From the NCBI GenBank assembly GCA_030549335.1, contig CM060197.1:23076501-23140500 (forward strand): a DNA stretch of 64,000 nucleotides, read 5' to 3'. Numbering within the stretch: the first letter of the stretch is position 1; every line of letters starts with the position of its first letter. Shown here piece by piece: positions 58,830 through 64,000 of the stretch. A program made the translations under genes and the position numbers. Origin of the DNA: Pontederia crassipes. Its lineage: Eukaryota; Streptophyta; Magnoliopsida; Commelinales; Pontederiaceae. The notes below the pieces were generated by a model. That model worked only from the letters and a program-made list of their open reading frames with translations. It did no database searches and was not told the DNA's origin.

Positions 58830-60598
58830 CTAGACCTTGATAGCGAATAGAATCGCTACCAACTTAAGATCATACGTTGGGTAATTTACTTTGTGGTTCT
58901 TTAACTGCCATGAGATATAGGCTACTACCTTTCTGCCTTGATCAGAATATAATATTCCCCAAATTGGTGCCACAAGCATCATTATACTGTGGGCATCATT
59001 ATACCGTGTATCCTTCACCACCAGATGGAATGGTGACGTTCAATGTGGAGGTCAAACGATTCTTTCAGCTCTTGCGAGTTTCTCTCACACTTGTTCATGC
59101 AAATATACTTCTTTTTTTGTTCATCAAGTTGATGAGCAGGGCTATGATATTCAAGAAGTCATAAATGATGCGTCGATAGTAGTTCGTGGACCGAGAAAAT
59201 AATGGATCTCTATCACATTCTTCAGTCTGACCCAGAGGTCACTGCCCGGACCTTTGTCGAGTCCATCACTATCCCATTCTTAGACACGATGTATCTTAAG
59301 AACATCATCTCCTCCATCCAAAACTCTCATTTGGTGAACTTTGCAAAGAGTTGGAGTGGCACAATGTCTACAAGACGATCCATAAATGCACCCGACTACA
59401 TGAGTATATTAGTATATCATCTACAAAGATGATGAAAAAAATATCCAAATATTCTCGGAAGACTATATTCATCATGTCCATGAACGCTAGAGACTAGCTC
59501 GCCAATCCGAAGGGTATGACCATAAATTCATAATGGTTGTATCATATTTGGGAAATTAATTTCCTCTGGAAAGATGTTTGAAAACTCTCAGACCATATCT
59601 ATTGGATGCGAGGCTGGAGAAAGAGTTTACATTATCATCACACTGATCAAGTATCCTCTGCAACCCTTCTGTAGAAGCTTTTGTGCCTTCATCATCGGTA
59701 CAATCACTTTATTGTCCAACGTTGTCGTACCTATGATGATTCTCTTCGAGCCACTGTGATGCTGATAAGGATCTTCTTCTTTTTATATAGTACTGACACA
59801 TCGTGGTAGGACAGTCAGTCCATACCGAGGATGACGTTGTAGTCAGTAGAAAAATGTTTTCCATCACAACAACTGACTAGAAGATACTTCACCATGTGGA
59901 AGCTACCTATTGGTGTCGTTACATTCATTACATGCATCATCTTCGTATATATCGAGTGGAGGCACATGCCTTGGAAATGAAAGAGTGTGAAGAGCCCAAG
60001 TCATATAACACTACCATAGAAACACCTAGAGCACCTCTGATAACTTCATTATCCCGATGTGCCAGATCATCTTGAAAATTGTAAAGATAACCCATACTCC
60101 ATTTACATTCTTTCACCTCTCTAGTTCTTACTCGGACAGTCCCTTGCACATCTTTGCCACTTCCAATGCAAGTACCTTTCTTTATAGCATTCTCTCGTGG
60201 TGCATCCAACCCCAATTGGTGCAATTTGTTGCCTATTTCTATTGGGGCACAGGTTGCTGGTGTGGTGTCAGTATTGACGCATGTCTCTATGGCTACAAAA
60301 TTTTATCAATCAATAACACATCTTTTTCCACATCATAGTTACATAATCAATCTAATTTATTTCACTTGTGGATGACGGGGAGCTTGCCGAGGTTGATGAG
60401 AAGTCTCACGGTGCTGGTAAGTCCAAGGATGACGGTCATGGCGAGCATCCATCTTGGATGCATAATGATCCTCCCACTTTGTCTTGGCCGATACAATGGG
60501 CCATGCAGAGTCTTTGGTCTTCAATTCCTTTTGTCACTCTCATATCTCCGTCACAATCCTGTTTGCCAAGCATACGACCACCTCGAGGTTCATGATAG
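58830..60598 (-). pseudogene. Gypsy pol remnant (zinc knuckle, protease, RT, RNase H)
   Basis: Reading the minus strand from right to left: a degenerate zinc-knuckle region ending ARDCPSK (about 60150), protease GVSMVVLYDLGSSHSFIS (about 60030-59960), RT with HYEFMVIPFGL and FIIFVDDILIYS (about 59540-59410), the segment VSKNGIVMDSTKVRAVT (about 59310-59255), and RNase H with GRKVVAYISWQLKNHKVNYP (58930-58870). All are characteristic of Ty3/Gypsy pol. Numerous stops and shifts break it, and the integrase is absent. The protease active site reads DLGSS rather than D(S/T)GA. Confidence 0.85.
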
Positions 60599-60599
60599 T

Positions 60600-62187
60600 T
60601 GTAATATCCATAATCCAATCCATATAGGATTATTTGTTGTATAACTAATAAATATTTGGATATATGTGTTGGAGTGTATGTTGGTAATGTCACTTATTGA
60701 GTAGTTAAAAGTTGTTAAATCTAAATAAAAAAGAAAATATGAATAATCATCACACTATGTTAAATATATACATATCATTAAATACACATATAGTTATTAA
60801 CATTTAGATTAAATCTCAGGAACCAATCAAATATTGTCAAGTGGGACCTATAAAAATATGTGTATAAATATTTAATATAGAAAATGTATGAATAAATTCA
60901 TTGTATTATGTTATCATAATACATGTTTAAAATTAATAATTATTTAGCATTAGTTAGTAATTTTAGATGATAAAATTCTATTAGATAAGCAATTGAACTA
61001 CTCACATGCAAGCTAGCAGCTTGCCGCCACATGCTTAGGATATTTTATCAATCGGATTTCCCTTGTGATAAAAATCTTTAAAAAATGTTTTAGTCTCCAT
61101 TACCTATCTAGAAATGGCACCTAAATTAGCAGGTTCTTTTTGTGGAGGCCGAAGGAAATTCTACAAGACCGACTTAAGGAGACAGTTTTAATCTTAAGCT
61201 GATGGTCGACCAAATCTTGCTAGTCATTTACTCCTGAAGATTTATGAATTTTAAGATGCTAAATCTCTTACGAGTTTAATTTCACCAAGCTTTGGAATTA
61301 GGTTAATCAGAGGTATCATTAAGGTGCTATCGTTTTGTTTGTTAACTAATTTTGGAAATTAGATCATGTTAGTACTATTTCCTGAACTAATTTTCAAATT
61401 GCGTCATAGTTTAATGAGGAAGACCTAACTTTTTCTATAGACATGTAATTAACTTGATTCCAAAGCTTAGTGAAATTATACTCATAAGATATTTTGTATC
61501 TTAAATTTAATAATTTTAAGGAAGAAGTGATGACGAAAAATCTAATCATGAAGAGGACCATCAACTTAGGGTTAGACTATCACCTTGAGCGGTTAGTCTT
61601 GTACAATTTCCTTCGACCTCCATCTAAAGAAGCATGATCTGCTAATTTAGGTGTCATTTCTAGACATGTAATGGAGTCTTCAAGATTTTTTTATAGAGTT
61701 TTATCACAAGAGAAAGTCAGATGATAAAATTGTCTAAGCATGAGGTGGTAGGCTGCTGGCTTGTTGGCATCTTGCATATGAGTAGTTCAATTGCTTATTC
61801 AATAGAATTTTAACATAAAAATATTGATTAATGATAAATAATTATTCAATGTAAAACATATATTATGATAATATAATCCAAGGAATTTATTCATAAATTT
61901 TTTTTATAATAAATGTGTTTACACATATTTTTCCTAGGTGCCATTTGGCAACATTTGATTGGTTCTTGAAAGTTAATCTACATGTTAATAATTATATCCA
62001 TACTTAATGATATGAGTATATGTTTTAGCATAGTGTGATGCTTAATAATATTTATTTTCTATATAAATTTAATAAAATTTTACCAACTCAATAAGTGACA
62101 TGACATCATATACTTCAACACATATATACAAATAGTTATTGGTTATATAATAAATTATCCTATATGGATTAGATCATGGTTATTACA
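60600..62187. mobile_element. Inverted pair of LTR heads (foldback structure)
   Basis: The left arm (60600 to about 61330) starts TGTAATATCC and the right arm, read on the minus strand from 62187, starts TGTAATAACC. Both match the first 750 bp of the LTR at 55731. The centre is near 61395. The structure separates the gag remnant (62188-62900) from the pol remnant (58830-60598), so it sits inside another Gypsy element. I see no clear target duplication. Confidence 0.65.
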
Positions 62188-62900
62188 TTATTCCCCGAGA
62201 TGGCCCTCCCATGAATGGTGGGGTGCAACTCGTCGATGAACTGTTGGACCTGTCCTAGTCATCCAAGTTGTTCATGTTATAGTACTCCAGTTGCACGAAT
62301 TTGGTATGATACTCCATCGGAATCATGCTGCCTTGACGCAGGTTTTGAATTTCTTCCTCTTTTTCTTTCTCTTATAGGGTGGAGTGTAGCGGTCCTGAAA
62401 TGCCTCCTTAAAGCAGGCCCATGTGACAATGTCTTGATCCATGAATTAGGTGGCCTACATCATCTCCCACCAATCCATGACCATCTATTAGCACTCTATT
62501 AGCACTGAGAGGGATAAAGGATGTTTTAAGTCTCAGAGCACTACAACAACAGGAAAGTATGCTCCATGGAACTAATCTAGTGCTCTAACTTGTCAAACCC
62601 ATTTGCCCCATCAAACTTGGATGGCTGCAACTCTAGGAAAGCCTAAATAGTGTCCTTCTCGGCCATCGACCTCATTGGCTCAAGAGGGGAAACAATTGTA
62701 CTGGTGAGGGAAATTGTTGCTATTGTTCCTCTATAACTTGACTCACAGGTGCCAAGTTAATTCCTTCTTGACCTATCTCCAGTGATGATGTAACGCGACC
62801 ACCTCCTTGGCCATGCCAATATCCATGACCTTGACAACATTGGGTTGTTCAACACGTCGTTGGAGCTATCTATAATATTATAACATACATTTAATAAAGA
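62188..62900 (-). pseudogene. Gypsy gag remnant
   Basis: The minus-strand translation in changing frames contains QPSKFDGANGFDKLEH (about 62630-62585) and RYTPPYKRKKKEEEIQNLRQ, then GSMIPMEYHTKFVQLEYYN (about 62395-62275), the retrotransposon gag core. It would continue into the zinc-knuckle region at 60.3 kb if the inverted structure were absent. Several stops are present. Confidence 0.8.
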
Positions 62901-63011
62901 CATCATATTCATAACATATAAAACATCGTACTTGACTTTTTAGAACAGTTGGTGTGACAGCTCCTATGGTGAGTACACATGGACCATAGTTATACATACA
63001 TTTAGAACATC

Positions 63012-63764
63012 GGGTAAATACACTAAATACCTTCTAACTTTGTACGTTTTCTCAGTGCTATCTTCAACTTCACTTTGTAAAAATATTGCCCTTCATCTTT
63101 TAACTTGTTTCACCAGATGTCCTTTTCATCAGTTATAAGCCATTTTCAAGTCGCGTTGTTGATGTGGCGTCAGCGTGGCACGCTCTATCTTCTCCACGTA
63201 AGCATTTTTCGATGTGGCAACATTAAAAAAATAAAATAATAATTAAAAAATGAGACACTAGAGACGAAGAGAGGGGGGGTGGGGGCGTGAGCCCTCTTCT
63301 TCGCTAGTGCAAGGGAGGAAGGGGGAGGGCCTTGCCCCCTTCCTTTCCTCTTCGTGGCACGCCGGAGGGGTGCTTGCTCCCACCTCCCCCTCTGCGACCT
63401 CCGGCGAGGCTGTAGAGGGGGGATGAGGCCCCCCTCCTCTTCCCGGCACGTGGGGTTGGGGGGGTGCTCACTACCATCTGTGACCTTCGGCAACCCCTTT
63501 TCATGCTTGGAGCTCCCCCTCGTCGGAGGCGGTGGTGTCTCATTTTTTAATTATTATTTTATTTTGTTAATATTGTCACATTTGTGAAATGCTTTTGTGG
63601 AGGAGAGAGAACGTGCCATATCAGCAAAGTGACCTAGAAATGACTTATAACCGGTGAAAAGGGCATTTGATTAAACATGTTAAAAGATGAAGGGTAATCT
63701 TGTAACAAAGTGAAGTTGGAGGATAGCGTTGGCATGGTTAAAGGGTATTTCGTGTAATTTTTCC
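63012..63764. mobile_element. Mutator-like foldback element, 753 bp, TSD 10 bp
   Basis: Terminal inverted repeats of about 230-250 bp (63012-63259 and about 63536-63764) pair along their length. The outer ends read gggtaaatacactaaatacc and, on the other strand, ggaaaaattacacgaaatac. ttagaacatc is repeated exactly on both sides (63002-63011 and 63765-63774). Long TIRs beginning GGGTAAATTACA-like and a 9-10-bp duplication are typical of plant Mutator-like miniature elements. The 276-bp core is GC-rich and unlike the AT-rich arms. Open frames in it overlap on both strands and have no motif. Confidence 0.88.
63260..63535. other. GC-rich core of the Mutator-like element
   Basis: G-rich and C-rich tracts (gagggggggtgggggc, ccccctcctcttcc, gggttgggggggtg) alternate and can partly fold on each other. 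It could be a captured host segment or simple low-complexity filler. No protein motif is seen in the four open frames. Confidence 0.5.
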
Positions 63765-63774
63765 TTAGAACATC

Positions 63775-64000
63775 AAGAGATCCCTAATGTTTGGATATGA
63801 GACCATAAAAGTAACACCTCGGAATTGGACTCCACCACATGGTGTAATCTCCTCTCAGGTGCGCTATGATTCTTCGATCATCTTGACCTTTTTGTTGGCC
63901 AAGGTGGTCAATAAATCTGCCATATCAGCGAAAGACTTATGATAATAAAATAATACAAACATGACATAAATGTGAAAGCTAAAATGATATAGATAATAAA
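63775..64000. other. End of window, nothing recognised
   Basis: Short stretch without open frames or motifs. It may be the continuation of the minus-strand Gypsy element upstream of gag. Confidence 0.3.

Overview
The window is nuclear DNA from a flowering plant. The evidence is a two-exon CYP78A cytochrome P450 gene with GT-AG splicing, several classes of plant transposable element, and a block of plastid DNA embedded in nuclear repeats. The very GC-rich P450 exons, set in AT-rich surroundings, are more typical of monocots. That is an inference, and the species is not identified.

Layout. Positions 1-8.8 kb are AT-rich and repeat-derived, with a decayed CACTA-type element (about 2.5-3.9 kb), an LTR-like fragment (4-5.8 kb) and microsatellites. 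The only gene that looks intact and host-encoded is CYP78A at 9831-12058, with a TATA box at 9664 and a 165-bp tandem duplication just downstream. From 13.7 to 21.1 kb lies an old LTR ending in a Met-tRNA primer site. It is split by a 4.9-kb CACTA element (15298-20243, TSD tat) that carries a broken En/Spm-type gene. From 21.2 to 30.0 kb there is a scrambled patchwork of plastid DNA: clpP, 16S, atpE, 23S, rpoB and trnA-UGC pieces. Its 23S piece is split by a young, intact 6.26-kb Ty3/Gypsy element on the minus strand (21860-28119). The two 904-bp LTRs differ at one base, and the gag-pol frame is open for about 1,476 codons. At 30456-33635 is an RTE-type LINE on the minus strand with a perfect 16-bp target duplication, broken by a few mutations.

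Positions 33.7-35.8 kb hold no recognisable gene. Positions 35.8-52.9 kb are nested elements: LTR fragments, a 7.0-kb CACTA element (36782-43784, TSD atc) with broken transposon genes, and an LTR element with 2.3-kb LTRs and a non-coding interior (43929-51886). Positions 54.9-62.9 kb contain decayed Gypsy elements. One is a minus-strand gag-pol pseudogene split by a 1.6-kb inverted repeat whose arms are LTR heads. A 753-bp Mutator-like foldback element with a 10-bp TSD sits at 63012-63764.

I found no operon, CRISPR array or defence locus, and none is expected here. The interest lies in the order of nested insertions, the plastid-to-nucleus transfer, and the internal repeat architecture of the CACTA and foldback elements. 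All boundaries and similarities were read by eye; no alignment or database search was run.
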